Of a DNA stretch of 64,000 nt, positions 1 to 12,022 are shown in pieces. This DNA comes from Aporrectodea caliginosa (Eukaryota > Annelida > Clitellata > Crassiclitellata > Lumbricidae): NCBI GenBank assembly GCA_020284085.1, contig JACEVL010000690.1, positions 947,001 to 1,011,000 on the forward strand. Direction: 5' to 3'. The position numbers were made by a program, and so were the translations under genes. Each line of letters begins with the position of its first letter. Within the stretch, counting starts at the first letter, position 1. The notes below the pieces were generated by a model that had not been told where the DNA came from, made no database searches, and worked only from the letters and a program-made list of their open reading frames with translations.

Positions 1-118
1 GTCCGGGGATGAATTGTCCGGGATGAATCGTCCGGGGATGAATTGTCCGGGGATGAATCGTCCAGGATGAATCGTCCGGGGATGAATTCTCCGGGGATGA
101 ATAGTCACCAAACCGACT
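1..118. repeat. Short tandem array of GTCCGGGGATGAAT units
   Basis: About seven imperfect units of roughly 15-17 bp (GTCCGGGGATGAAT followed by C/T and sometimes a shortened GTCCGGGATG) run from the window edge to about 104. The array is cut by the edge, so its full length and any inverted partner are not visible. Arrays of this GTC-type word commonly flank tandem-core nonautonomous elements in invertebrates; compare the GTCTAC arrays at 59.3 kb. Confidence 0.75.
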
Positions 119-770
119 AAATCCAACAGCTCCAGTGGAAGATTATCCAGCTAAAAACGAAAATAGTTTGTTGTCATATTTCTAGACCGTTAGGAGAAAA
201 AATCCACAAAATACAGCGTGCAACCAATGAAAAAAACTAATTGGAAAGGTAAAATTCATGTAGGGTCAATTATGGAATGTTTCTTCTTTAAAGCTTGTAT
301 TAGGTCTAATTAATGCTGGAGGGATTTTTTGCCAATCAACTGATTTAAGAACTGGGGTTATGTGGTGGTGATTTGGAGTTTTAAGGACTGCACGGATAAG
401 ATGCCAAGTGGTAGGGTGCTCCAGACGGCTCAGCATCAGCGAAAACTAATTGAGCCATATCGTCAAGTTCTCGCTGCTCAGATAGGCAGGACACCAATGC
501 AAATGACGCTGGCTGTGGAATGCTGAAATCGGCGTGTATAGCCTAATATTGAGAATGAAATAGTTTGTGTAGACATGGCTACATAACTCTGGATGACAAG
601 TTAGTAAAAGTCAGTTCAGTTCATCACGCATTGTTTCAGGCTCTGATTCCCGTCAACGAGTAATTCGTTGACGGGAATCAGGACTGCAGGCTATATTTTC
701 TTAAGTATGCAACACCAGATAGAAAACCGTGGTAGAATTTAATGTAGGTGTACGCTGATTGGTAGGCCTA
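119..770. other. No gene seen; contains a perfect 17-bp hairpin
   Basis: No coding sequence is supported. A perfect inverted repeat sits at 643-659 and 665-681 (CTGATTCCCGTCAACGA, loop GTAAT, then its complement). Nothing else in the stretch is recognisable. Confidence 0.6.
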
Positions 771-2058
771 CAGTGTGATTCTTGTTAACGATGACAGAAC
801 GAAAATGTTCGTTAACGAAAATAAAATGATATCGTTGACGATGCCAATGACTGTAACTAAAAAATATAATTAGCTATATCTATAACGCAAATAAAACAAA
901 CGAAAATTCATCGTTATTTTCGTTAAAAGAAATAAAATAAAAACTGCAATATTAACAAACATAAGAAAGTGAAAATGCGCTACAACTAATAGCCTATGTT
1001 CGCCCCAAACATATGCTATTATGGATTTATGAATTAGTTCCATTTTGTTAAGTTTAGTTAGGCCCTATTTTGTAAACGTTTCAATAGCGATAGCGGCTGA
1101 AGTCGACCGGCACAAATTCGCAAAACAAGTAGGTCTAATCATAGTAGTCTTGTAGTCAAAATGTCTCTTAAGAGCTTGAACGGCCGCATGCGTGGGAATG
1201 CTGTCTAGATTCATATCAAGTACGAATCAATCAAAAATAAAAGTTCGTGTTTCATCAGCGGAAGGGAATGTTATGTGGCCTGTTCATATCCCGTAAAAAC
1301 ACGACTAATCTACTCAATCATCTCAAGTACTACCGTACTTGGTCCATCCGTCTACATACAAAGAAGTCTGGCTGCAGGGAGTGATAAAAAAGAGGTGTAT
1401 ATATTAAGGAAACTCCGAGTAGGCAATCAAAACTGGTGAGATAATAGTGTGTAAATGGCTGTGTTTATCAATGTGTTTGGTGATTTTTACGGACAACTGG
1501 TCTCTTTGTTTGTAGGTGTCATTATTCCGGGTTATAGAAATATTTATCTCTGTCATGCATTTAATAAGAGTGTTTCAAATAGCCGTGCTGCTGATGCAAT
1601 ATTTTATATTACGAGACTGAGGAATAATACATTTAAGAGATTGAGGGCTGTTACAGCTAATATAATTATCATTAGGTTAATTTATTCTTTATTTTCAATA
1701 TGAAAACAATAATTTAAAACCGGGGAGTAGTAGGTCATATACTCTGCAATGGTTACAATCAATCATTTTCATCATCAGAATTGATGAATTTTTAGCATCA
1801 AGGTTACGTGTTTTCATGATGCTAAAAGCACCCCTTCTTCAAAGTGTTACGCGTCCTAATATACAAAGCTGCTGCGTCTGAAGGCAATATCGCTTAGCCT
1901 TGTTGTAACTAAGTAGCAACTAAAATAGAAATCCAGTAACTATAACTATAACTATAACCAAAAAAATACTAAATATAACTGTAACTATAACTGAAGTTAA
2001 AAACCGATAGGGCCTAATAACTGTAACTAAAATAAAATCTGTAAAGAGAATCACACTG
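771..2058. mobile_element. Nonautonomous hAT-like element (CAGTGTGATTCT ends)
   Basis: The left end CAGTGTGATTCT at 771 is matched by AGAATCACACTG ending at 2058. The right flank GATTGGTA (2059-2066) recurs on the left at 757-764, but there it is separated from CAGTG by exactly six bases, GGCCTA, which look like a later insertion at the TA ending the duplicated target. Inside are AT-rich runs of TAACTATAAC and TTAACGAAAATAAA type and no credible coding sequence. The 8-bp target duplication and the CAGTG start fit the hAT superfamily. Confidence 0.55.
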
Positions 2059-2066
2059 GATTGGTA

Positions 2067-3653
2067 TGCAGCGGACTCAACGATATGCAAACATCATGAT
2101 TACAAACGATGATGGCAAGCAGCTGAAAAAACTAAGGTTCTAACAACCATATCAACAATCTCTCTCATGTGTAAGGCGCTAACTGTGATGAGTGCGAGTG
2201 TGATACAAACATAAATTCACAGAGACCTGGTTTGCCGGCAATTAATTAAAATAAAATCGAACAGATTTTATCTCATTAACCTGGTTTTGAAACCTAATTT
2301 ACATCGTTAACTACATGTAAGTTACACAGACAGGCTCAAGTTGGTAGTTATCTAGAGTTCCAGAGATGTTGATATCGCGAACATTGTTTCTTAGCCATTA
2401 ATTTTTATTTACTATTAAGTAGTTTGATAAAATTGTTTCACAACCTTACCGTTGTCTTGGAAGGTTGATGATCTCTTTCTGTTAAAATAAACATTGTGAA
2501 GATTCATTTAGCCCAAATGTACTTAACTTAGGCCTAATGTTTATTGTATGTTCGCATATAATTATAATGAAAGTTATAAAATTAATTTTACTGGCACAGT
2601 AGAAACTTCTCGGTAATGAGAAGCTGAACTGATAATCGGTAAGATTAGCCAGAAATCAAAATCTGATTGCATTCTGAGAGGAACTGATCGGTCATTGAGA
2701 TCCGAATATTTGCACGATCGTCATCAGGCTGAACCTCAACTATCAGAGCGAGGGCTTTCATCTAAGATTTATGTATATATATTCGTTTATTTCATAAAAC
2801 AACAGGCAAACGGCTGTAAGTGAACAATAACAGTAGATAAAGGGTTATAGAAGTAAAACATTAAATATTTAATATTGTAAAGTAATAACAATAAAGTAAA
2901 ACCGCGGTAGCCTGTTGGGTGCAATGCTTCAGGTTGACGATGTTGAACGTTAGAGACATTTTCAGATAATTGGTTACCAGTTCGCAAAGGCGAACGCCGG
3001 AGGTATAACGCCGATTGTTTAGTTTACTTAGTTTGATAACCACTGTGTATATCTTACGAATCCCTACAAACACCTAACATACATTGGCCGAGTAATGGTT
3101 CCAAATTTACAGTAGCGCCATCTTTGGGACTTACCAATGACAACGCGATTTATTGGTATTAATCCAGTTCTCCCACTTCCCAAATGTCTCACCATCCACC
3201 AACCGACATTTTCGCTGCAAAATAAGCAATCCATAAATTTTTTAGTTAAACTGTTTTCGACTAATTAGGCCTATCTTCTCTCGGTTCAGGCAAATATTCA
3301 GCCGAAGTGTTTACTTAAAGAACTTGTCTTGGGGCTGAACGCTATTCTGGCTGAAGTTCCAACACAACAGCAGAAATCTACCAACTGTATTAAGCACCGG
3401 GTTTGAAAGTATGCGCAAAATGAATGCAAACGCTTTAATTGTTATACTGCCCTTATTGGTGAAGGTTTATAGGTCATTAAGAGTTCGTGATATTAACCAA
3501 AAGGGATTGAGATAAAAAGAATTGTCGACGGTATAATATCCTGCCCTTTATGTTAGTGAGAAATTGTTGCACATTAAAGAACTTTTTGTATGCTTTTTCA
3601 CTTAACTAATAAAACTACCAATAATTATTTTCTGTTGTACAATGTATAGTAAC
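2067..3653. other. Noncoding stretch with a retroelement tail near 2.77 kb
   Basis: No convincing gene. At about 2769-2840 there is a TTCGTTTATTTCATAAA segment followed by CAACAGGC..GGCTGTAAGTGAACAA. The same block recurs at 61.59 kb and in shorter form at 6.78, 42.97 and 47.98 kb. It looks like the 3' end of a non-LTR element on the minus strand (AATAAACGAA then A-rich). The rest shows no recognisable structure. Confidence 0.5.
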
Positions 3654-3987
3654 CTGATGTTCACGAAACAACTTATCTCCATTTTATCTCCTCTTTTACA
3701 TGTAAACTCAAGCTCTGCTGGGAAAGGATCGACTTCTGTGCTGTTTTCTAATCTCATTAAATCCAACTCTGTCCAATCGTATACCTCTTTGTCATGTACT
3801 ACACCTAGCTCCACTGCTGTCAGAAAGTCTGCTAGTCTTTCTATCTCTAAGCTATAATCGATGAGTGCATTTCCCACTCTTTTCCTCGCCAGTCTTTGAC
3901 TTTCTAGGATGCGATCGAGTTCTCTTTTCTCTCTGCAATTCATCTGTTTGGGATCGAAGTCACGAACTGCGCGCAATATAACTTCCT
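3654..3987 (-). CDS. Candidate exon of an unidentified gene (downstream exon)
   Basis: An open minus-strand stretch of about 111 codons with charged, alpha-helix-like content (CREKRELDRILESQRLARKR, then IERLADFLTAVELG). It starts after a good acceptor, pyrimidine-rich sequence ending TTTCCAG at 3988, and could end at a CAG/GTTACT donor at 3654. Joined to the candidate exon at 5774-5843, the split codon G+AG keeps the frame. I do not recognise the family. An accidental open stretch remains possible. Confidence 0.4.
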
Positions 3988-4637
3988 CTGGAAATAAAAT
4001 CACAAAAACATCTTAACACCTGCTAAACGAATCCCTAAAAATTATGACGTATCGCATAAGTTGGGGGAACTTCAACCTAAGCCCCAAAGACAAAATTAAT
4101 GTCTTACTTTGACTTAGTTTACATAATTGTTTTTAAAGTATTTCTTTATTTCGGTACAATTTAATCTTGATACATGTTTATGGGCTATACTGTTACAGTA
4201 GCCTACGTGACAATACAACGGATTTAGAAGCTGCAACTTATTGCACAATTACATATTGTCAATCTGTGTCTGATTATAAAATACATATTATTTTAGTGGA
4301 AGGTGATTCTTGAGGGACGACGCGAAAGAGCAATGACTTTTTGAGATTTACCTTCAGTTACGGAAGTTGCTTGAGATGCCAAGTCTTTCCTTCTCCTTCG
4401 TTGAAGCATAGACAAACACATAGTGTCGTTGCAAGCCTCACGCGATAAACGTTCCATATGTACCTTTGAATGTCAATTAGGCCTATGGTTATTAGAATTT
4501 GTTTTTATCATGACTCAGGTGAGATTCGCTGATTTCATTGAAGATACTGACTTTCTGAATAAACTTCAATGTCTACCCTATGTTAACCGCTATTATGCTA
4601 GCCCTCTGATAGGTCTTCATCGAGTGAAATAAATTAC

Positions 4638-4814
4638 CACGGGCGTATTTAGGGGTGGTTTTACGGGTTTAAACCCCCAAATAAGTTTCTGAAAACTTTT
4701 TTATATTCTTTTATATGCAAAATACAAAAACACTGGACTTTTGCGACGATTTTCAATGCAAATCCCCCCGGAACCTTTAAACCCCTCGGAATTTTTTTTC
4801 TAGCTACGCGCATG
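4638..4814. mobile_element. Short hAT-like MITE, 177 bp
   Basis: The left end CACGGGCGTATTTAG and the complement of the right end, CATGCGCGTAGCTAG, match at 11 of 15 positions. The flanks TAAATTAC (4630-4637) and TAAATGAC (4815-4822) match at 7 of 8 positions. The interior is rich in runs of C and A and has no coding content. It is probably an old hAT-type miniature element. Confidence 0.5.
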
Positions 4815-5773
4815 TAAATGACCCGATGGAAAGACTCTAATTTAGCTATAAATGCATATATTATGTATTGTGAATAATTGTAAATACTTGCAGAAATTCT
4901 AGGACTAACATTCTTAACGCACAAATGCCATAAGCATTAATGGATCAGCCATGCAGCGAATTATGAGTTGGCTAGATAGTCTCTTTTGAGTTAAACTCGT
5001 GCAGCTTAGGCTAGTGTGTTAGTAAGTTAAAGACGCGTACTATAAAGCGAATGCTGCTAGCAATTGGTTACACAGTGAAAACATGTTTAGGCTCGTTTGT
5101 CTCAAAGCTGAGAATCGTAATTCGTTCTTATTGCTTAGACAATTTATATGCATTTCCATGCGAGTCCTATAGGCCTAGTACTATTGAGTTTGCAAGTTTT
5201 GTTTCCATTCATATTTTTGTGGATGTGTGTTGATTTCAGCGCCAATTAATATAATATTAGTTTCTTTAATTAGTCGAAATACCAATCAACATGCTCCTGG
5301 TAATGATGTGGGTTTGGAGTGTCCTTGATTATTGCTTTCTGCATTCAATTACAGCGCTATATAAGTTATTAAATTAATACTATTGTAACTCACTACATAG
5401 ACTATAACTGCGGTCGCCATTCGTTCTTCCTTCCTCTTATAATATAAAAAGTCAGTGTGCGAATGCCCTACAAAGTTACTCTATAGCCATCAAACATGAC
5501 TTGTAATATTCGAATATAAAAATTACACAGACTTACCGTTATTAACCTAATAATACCTTAATATTATAATAGGCCTACAATCAAAGTGGCAATCTAGGTC
5601 AAGTGATATGCTGCAGGTGTGAGCTACATGTATTCGCAGGTTGGAACCCAAATCTGCAAAACTTCAAAGGTAGCCTATAGTTCGTTTTATTGTTTTATGT
5701 AGAAAAATGTACATGCACATAACAGAACAAACGATGTTAAAGTAGGGCCTACATATAATTTTTGATTGTATAC

Positions 5774-5843
5774 CTTCATCCAAAACAGGTTTGAAAACCT
5801 TCACGATGGTTCCTTGCTTGGCGATTAACTTAACAGAGAAGTT
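5774..5843 (-). CDS. Candidate short middle exon of the same unidentified gene
   Basis: A 70-bp minus-strand segment translates to NFSVKLIAKQGTIVKVFKPV then LDE and ends at a strong GATGAAG/GTATAC donor. It leaves one base (G) that pairs with the AG opening the exon at 3987. The acceptor side (GCGCAAAG) has a weak pyrimidine tract, so the 5' boundary is uncertain. Phase agrees with both neighbours. Confidence 0.35.
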
Positions 5844-5982
5844 CTTTGCGCTTTACGTTTCGTTGATCGTAGGCCTACACGACACGATCTCGCTTGAATG
5901 TTAACACTGGGAATTCCACTGGGATTGTAAAATTGCATTAGAATTTCCATCAGCAAACAATCCCTGACAGCTATTATTATAC

Positions 5983-6300
5983 TTTAGACTGAATATAATT
6001 ATTTTCGTTATCGAGCGATTGTTTGTCTGTCTGGACTTCTACAACTGTACGCAGAATAGCAGATGTTTGTCCATCAGTTTCCGAGGAGTAATTGGTGGTG
6101 TTCGTTTTCTTTCGTAGAGATTTTGGTGCTACCTTTACTTCGTGCAGATCTTTTCGCCCTTCAACGAGAGTGATCTGGTTGTGCCTTAACGTATTTAATA
6201 ATTCAGAATGGTTGATTCGCTCCAGCCAGATAAATTGCAGCCAAACAGAAGTCGAGGAGGAAGAACGAGAGATTGGTTGCTCATTTAGAGATGGCCTCAA
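5983..6300 (-). CDS. Candidate upstream exon of the same unidentified gene
   Basis: An open minus-strand frame of about 106 codons contains WLERINHSELLNTLRHNQIT, then a Lys/Thr/Ser-rich tail. It can splice after ..NNYIQSK at AAA/GTATAATA (5983) in phase 0, matching the next exon. No in-frame ATG lies inside the open stretch. The frame stays open upstream, so the true start would be in another exon or the stretch may not be coding. Family unknown. Confidence 0.3.
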
Positions 6301-6763
6301 TCGATAGGGGCGCCATGTGTAGGCCCTACTGAGAACCTGAATTAATTTAATGTGCTATAAGATAGACAGACATTTTGACGCCATGTTGCAGTTTCCACTT
6401 TATGTTTTTGCGTATTTCAACAAATAAGACCAAATTTAATATATGTAATTCGAGGTGGCCAATGGCCATTACATGACGTATTATTATGAATACAGGATCA
6501 CGATTCCAGTGTTTTGCCTATTGTAATGTAAGGCAATGTATTGTAATGTTATGCGCAGGCTTCCATTTAAAGCTCCATAAAAACAGGTTCACGAGTCGTA
6601 ATCGTAATCGTAATCTCCAAACTTCTAAAGCGCCACTGGAAAGCCAAGCGCAGGGCACCAGCTTATTCACGAGCGCTGCGTCTAATCAGAAGGGTTGTCC
6701 GAAAGAGTAGTCCGAGGGAGGTCCGAGTCCGGTTTCCAGAGGATCAGAGGGGTCAGAGTAGCT

Positions 6764-7393
6764 GTATTGTATTGTATTTTCGTTTATTTCATAACTTGCT
6801 GTCAAGACGCAACAAGTAACACCAATGCATGATTATGCAGTTATATAGTATTAGAGACTATAGTTGCTAAGGTGGGTGTCGTTTAGGTCGAGAGTTTGAA
6901 GGTAGGTGATCAGTTGAGTCGGGGTAAGAGTTCTTGAAGAGGAGAGACTTTAGTTTCGAGTGGAAAGTCTTGGCGTTGATGGATAGAGGAGCCTGATGCG
7001 GATGATGGTGCACGGGTGATTGGAGATGATGGTTGAGGAACCGAAAAAGTGCGGAATTCAGGAGGTAGGTCGTTCCAGAGACGTGGTGCAGTGTTGGATA
7101 TGGCTCGGTTGGAGAACTTCAGATGAGCAGTGACAGGAGGTCGAGAGAGAGAGAGTAAGAACGGAGGATGAACGGGTAGAGCGGGTTGGCTGGATGGTGA
7201 AGAGGTCGCGTAGATAATCTGGGCTGGGAGTATTGTAGAGAGTTGTAGGTTAGTGATAAGACTTTGATGTGAATTCGCTCTGGGATTTTTAACCAATGGA
7301 GTGATTTGAGGATGGGAGTGATATGATGATGCTTGGGCGTTCTGGTGACGGCCCTGGGTAATGAGTTTTGGATTCCAGTGAGTTGCATAGTGT
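6764..7393 (-). pseudogene. 5'-truncated LINE, end of ORF2 (reverse transcriptase C-terminus)
   Basis: Read on the minus strand, two overlapping frames give TRTPKHHHITPILKSLHWLK and LKFSNRAISNTAPRLWNDLP. These are typical of the last part of L2/CR1/Rex1-type LINE ORF2. The 3' end (minus strand) reads ATGAAATAAACGAAAATACA followed by repeats of ATACA. The frame is broken and the RT core is missing, so this is a dead, 5'-truncated copy. Block D has no equivalent, so it inserted after the duplication or was lost from D. Confidence 0.75.
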
Positions 7394-7695
7394 TATACTC
7401 TGCACGCTAAATAAGTTGATAACAAAGGTCATAAATCGACACACAAAAATGCACCCACTCATTCAGTCAAAGACTTAGTTAGATTGTCGCTCCGTTTAAA
7501 GTTCAGTCGATACTGGCGCGTGGAGTGCCCGAACACATCTGTCTTACGCTGGTCGAATAACGCGAATCGAAACAAGGGGGATTTCATTTCTACTTTGACT
7601 TATTAAATTGTAGGTTATTGCACAGTGTTTGTAGTTCACTGCAAAGATCAATGATGCGCTAAATTCATGCTAAAATTTTACTGAACTGGATTTAA

Positions 7696-8669
7696 CCCTC
7701 GGGCTACCAAGGGGGGAGGGTGGTTGCCACCCCCTAGGTTTTTTTCATCTCAAACTTTTTCCGTATGGAATAAAAATTTGACCTTTTAGGTAGCTGTAGG
7801 GGGTTCACTTACACACGTTTTGAGGTAAAATGTGAGATGATATCTCACACCGTTCAAAAGTTATACCCAATATACCCGAGGTACCAGAGGGGTGGATACC
7901 ACCCCCTAGATTTTTGACTATATCTTATCTGTCATTTAATATTAAGAGACACAAATAATACCATTCTATAGAGGGAATGTGGGGCTACATTTCTATGGTC
8001 ACTGAGTTGACCTGAGACAACCGGAAGTGCTCAAAATAAATAATAATACGCGTAATATGCGTGAAAAATGGCTGAATGGAAGCACTCCCCCTTAGTTTTT
8101 GTCTGTAGCATATTCATTTGTCTTCCTGGAAGAGAAACAAAGATACCATTCTTTAGAGGGAATGTAGGGCTTCATTTGCATACCTACATCTTTGTCTTTT
8201 GAATACCGGAAGTGATCAAAATAAATAATAATACGCGTAATCTGTCTGTGTGAAAATCGATGAATACGGCATTACAACGTAAAGCGATATATATGTATGG
8301 ATATAAATGTATGGATGTACATTTATAGGCTACTATATAAACATGTGTAGGGATGATTGTTTGTATCTTTTATACATAGATTAGTTTTAAAACACACATA
8401 ATCTTATATTTGTTTATCCAAAAAGTACAAAATGTACGCAATAATATACAATATTGCTAATTAATGGGTTCCGTTGTTAAAAGTGATGTAATTTCGAGGT
8501 GCATTCACATAATGTACAACTAAATATACCATTCTGTGCAGAAATGAATGCTGAATCCATTGCTATATTACAAGTTATGATATGTAAAACCAAACACGAA
8601 ATCCAGGGGGGGTGGTAACCACCCCCCCTTGGTAGCCAGTGTTACAAAAAAAGCTTGGTAGCCCTAGGG
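7696..8669 (+). mobile_element. piggyBac-like nonautonomous element, copy 1 (974 bp)
   Basis: Flanked by TTAA on both sides (7692-7695, 8670-8673). Ends are CCCTCGGGCTACCAAG and, inverted, CCCTAGGGCTACCAAG (15 of 16 match). TTAA duplication and a CCCT start are hallmarks of piggyBac. The interior has about three related modules, each opening with a GGGGTGGT/ACCACCCC palindrome. Two modules end in CCGGAAGTG.TCAAAATAAA and an ACGCGTAAT word. No transposase. Copies 2 and 3 (33997, 44766) are in reverse orientation. Block D has the empty TTAA site at 35535-35538. Confidence 0.9.
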
Positions 8670-8903
8670 TTAAATTTAAATACTACACTTAGTAAAAACC
8701 CGATTTTCACGATCACCTGTAGTAAGCAGTAGAAAACGCTTCGCTCTATCAAGATAGACTGGACATGATTTCTGCGCCGCTTCCAAAATTTAGTTTGAAC
8801 TGCTGCCTGCAGTGACAACTCACGCTAGTAGGCAAGTTTCTGTCAAAACAAATGATACTGTGGAAATATCATGACTACGCATTGAATGGAATAGTTCTAC
8901 ATT

Positions 8904-9252
8904 CAAGGCCATTACTTTTATCCAATAGGCACAGTAGGCACTGTGCCCAGGGCCTTCGAAACTTTTAAGAGCCTAGGCAAGTCGGAAAATCAGATAGGCC
9001 TTTTGAGAAAATGGACATTTCAAATTCTAACTTAGCCTAATAATTTTTGTAATTGTACTGAAACAGTTTAACTTTAAGATATTAACTTAAAGTTATGATA
9101 TGTGAAATTATTGGATCTTTCTATTAGCAAAAATCACATATAACGTCAGAGTTGGCAGTTGGGTCTATATAAGAGACTAGAGTAGGCCTTTACGTAGGCC
9201 TACTACGAATGCAAGACTGCCTAGGGCTTGTGACGACCTTAAAACGGTTCAG
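8904..9252. mobile_element. Old hAT-like element predating the C/D duplication
   Basis: Flanks TCTACATT (8896-8903) and TCTACACT (9253-9260) match at 7 of 8. The left end CAAGGCC..., better preserved in block D as CAGGGCCGTTTTATCC at 35802, matches the inverted right end CTGAACCGTTTTA. The same insertion lies at the paralogous site in D, so it is older than the duplication. Confidence 0.55.
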
Positions 9253-9589
9253 TCTACACTTAGGCCTAGTTCTCTTCCTGCATTCTTGTCTTCATAATTA
9301 GGCCCTATTCATAGGCGCAACCACCCTATGGGACCCGTGGGACGCGTCCCCCCCAACTTTCGAACAGGTTGGGACGGCCATGGACGCGTCCCCCAACTTT
9401 CGAACAGGTTGGGACGGTCCCCGCCAACTTTTGAAAATTGTGAGGCAAACAAGAGCCAAAAATGAACACCATTTGGTATCAAATGCTCAAAATTGCTTCG
9501 GCTTCTGGGGCTCCGCCCCAGACCCCGATGGGGGTACTTACGACGCTTCCCATACCGCCTATAGTCGTTAGGAACTTCTTGCCTTCTGC

Positions 9590-10970
9590 AATCTCTCCCC
9601 TGTGTACCATTAATGCCAGTATACTACAAGGCTCTGGCCTTGGACCTACTGATATTGTCAAAGCCATTTCTAAATACAGTAGAAACCGTCTCCCTAAATA
9701 TGCCGACGTAGCTACTTGCAAGCTGGTCCCTGCTTCTTGCATTGACAGCACTCTTTCTGAACTTGACCATATCTCTAAGTGGGCAATGGGCATCCATTAG
9801 CAATCTTAAATTAAACCATGATATATGACCAGAGAAATGGTTGTCAAACGACCGAGGTCCAAACCTATTGCCCTCCCTCCTCTCATCCCTGGCATCGAGC
9901 GGGTCCAGGAGATGGTTATTTTGGGTGTCACTATCTCTGATCAGATTGGCTTTGGGGCAGGGGCGGAGACTTAGGGGGGCAGCGGGGGATGGTCCCCCCG
10001 AAACTTGATGTGGGGGGACGGAGCTGCTTATATCCCCCCAATATTTCTGAAATATTTCATGAATATAATAATAATAGCTACGAGTGACAGCTGGTTCTTA
10101 TCAGCACTCAAATAAAAAGCAATTTTGTTCAGATGGCATCATAAAATGCTACCATTACATGTGGAAATTCAAAAATTTTAGATCGGGAGGGGTCACATCC
10201 CCTCCCCAAACCCCTCCCAAACTCAAACACGACTCAAACTACATGTTAGCTACGAGTGACAGCTGGTTCTTATCAGCACTCAAATAAAAAGCAATTTTTT
10301 CAGATGACACCATAAAATGCTACCATTACATGTGGAAATTCAAAAAAATTTAGATCGGGAGGGGTCACATCCCCTCCCCAAACCCATCCCCAAACTCAAA
10401 CACGACTCAAACTACATGTTAGCTACGAGTGACAGCTGGTTTTTATCAGCAATCAAATAATAAAGCAATTTTGTTCAGATGACAGCTTAAAATGCTACCA
10501 TTACAGTGTAATTTAAGATGGGGGGGGGCACATCCCCCTCCCCAAACCCCTCCTCTGCTCGGCGCTGCGCGCCTCGCCAATCGTCCTTCGACCGCTCCTT
10601 CACCGGTCCCCAAAACCCAAGACCAAGTCTCCGCCTATGCTTTGGGGCACACATGGACAAAATATGCTGCAAACCCCGAAAATCTATGTTCGCGCTACGT
10701 GTTTTGGTCGCCCACGGTCACCACTGTGAACGTCTCTTTGACATTGTTAGAGCTACTATCCTCGCACGGCTACGTTATGCCTCCTCTGTTTGGTGGGGAT
10801 TTGACACTGTAGGGGAACATAAACGCCTTAACGGTATTCTGAGAAAAATGACCCGTCCAGGCTTCCTCCCTGCCGATGTTCCTAGTTTTGACAAACACTG
10901 TTCTAGAGCTTATTCTACTCTTTTCCGTTCAATTCTCTTAAACCCTTGTCACCGATCTGGATGGATTAGG
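9590..10970 (+). pseudogene. Broken LINE ORF2 fragment inside the hAT composite
   Basis: 9600-9957 encodes RT-like pieces: a GSGLGP motif, a KYAD-type segment, then LDHISKWA and, after frame breaks, LGVTISDQIGFG. The relic resumes at 10640 with KSMFALRVLVAHG, ATILARLRYASSVWWG and a C-terminal tail. This order (palm end, thumb, C-terminal region) matches LINE ORF2. Several stops and shifts make it non-functional. The gap from 9958 to 10639 is a nested insertion. Confidence 0.7.
9958..10639. mobile_element. hAT MITE with three internal tandem units, nested in the LINE relic
   Basis: The target duplication CTTTGGGG (9950-9957, 10640-10647) is exact. The ends share CA..GGCGGAGACTT inverted. The body has three tandem copies of about 175 bp, each with GCTACGAGTGACAGCTGGTT, CTACCATTACATGTGGAAAT and a CATCCCCTCCCCAAACCC stretch. 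No coding sequence. Confidence 0.8.
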
Positions 10971-12022
10971 TACTTTTATATCGAAATCATCGGTGAAAAA
11001 TTTGAGGTAAATAAAAGCCCAAAATGTACTCCATTTGGCATCAAATGCTCAAAATTCCGTCGGCTTCTGGGGCTCCGCCCCAGACCCCGATGGGGAGCTT
11101 ACGACGCTCCTCCATACCCCTAGTCGTTAGGGGCTTCTTGCCTTCGGCAATCGCAGCTTCGCGCCTTCGGCGCTCGCAATTCCCCCACTCACACATTCTA
11201 GTAGGTCCCCCCCAACTTCTGGACCGTGGTTGCGCCTCTGGCCCTATTCAATAGTTTTAAAATTGTTACAAACTTCTTATGTTCGGTCGAGGTCTTGATG
11301 CGTGTAAAATACTCAGCAAAATTGTATCAACATAAAGGCGGTAGTCTGGTGCAATGTAGGTCTAAACGTCTAAATAAATGTCCAACTGAATTTGACAACT
11401 CTAAAAAATAATACGATATTAACTCATTGTTGGCATAATAGCCTACGCACCAAAAATGATGACGTCACTATTTTCAGTGACCAATTATGTTAAAGTTAAC
11501 AAGTTGCTGTTAAAACATTTAAATCATGCTAATTTTTCGACTATATTTTAATCAGTTTTCACAAATATATCAATTGTTTTCCTTTTTCTGCAGAATATTG
11601 TCTTATAATTATTAGAGTTAAGTCTCAGAACTGGCGGACGGCAATTATTAATATTTTGGCGTTTGCATCATTTTGTCATTCGTTATGTTTTCAATATAGG
11701 CCTACACGAGAAATCTCGCTAAATTTCTTCTCTATGTCAACTATTTCAATGCATTTTGCAACCATAGGATATCGCTATCACGAGAGTAACAAAGTGGTGG
11801 TGACAATCCATCCCATTCCCTCTGCCCTTTTCCTACGCCTACCCTTATCATCCCCTTATCTAAAATTATAATATACGACCCTAGTAGGCTCTGTCTGCCA
11901 CTCGCACATAACAAAGTAAGCTTACATGTTTACATTCTGTTTCACAACTGTTAATCAGTTGACGAGAGCGAGACCACCACAATAGAACTAAACAATAGTT
12001 CTTCGTGAAACTTACTTCAAAC

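Larger units (their letters stand above)
9310..11240. mobile_element. hAT-like composite element carrying a LINE relic
   Basis: Ends are CATAGGCGCAACCAC and, inverted, CAGAGGCGCAACCAC. The 8-bp target duplication GCCCTATT is exact (9302-9309 and 11241-11248). Just inside each end lie direct repeats of about 150 bp (about 9430-9590 and 10980-11150) with TCTGGGGCTCCGCCCCAGAC. Between them sits a broken LINE ORF2, itself split by another hAT element. Block D lacks the whole insertion. Confidence 0.8.

Noticed and set aside
7696..8669. Protein genes inside the TTAA elements (for example short frames at 34.3 and 44.8 kb)
   Set aside because: The frames are not conserved among the three copies of the element.
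9479..9793. Minus-strand open frame in the hAT composite
   Set aside because: It is antisense to the LINE relic and the GC-rich subterminal repeat, with no family similarity.
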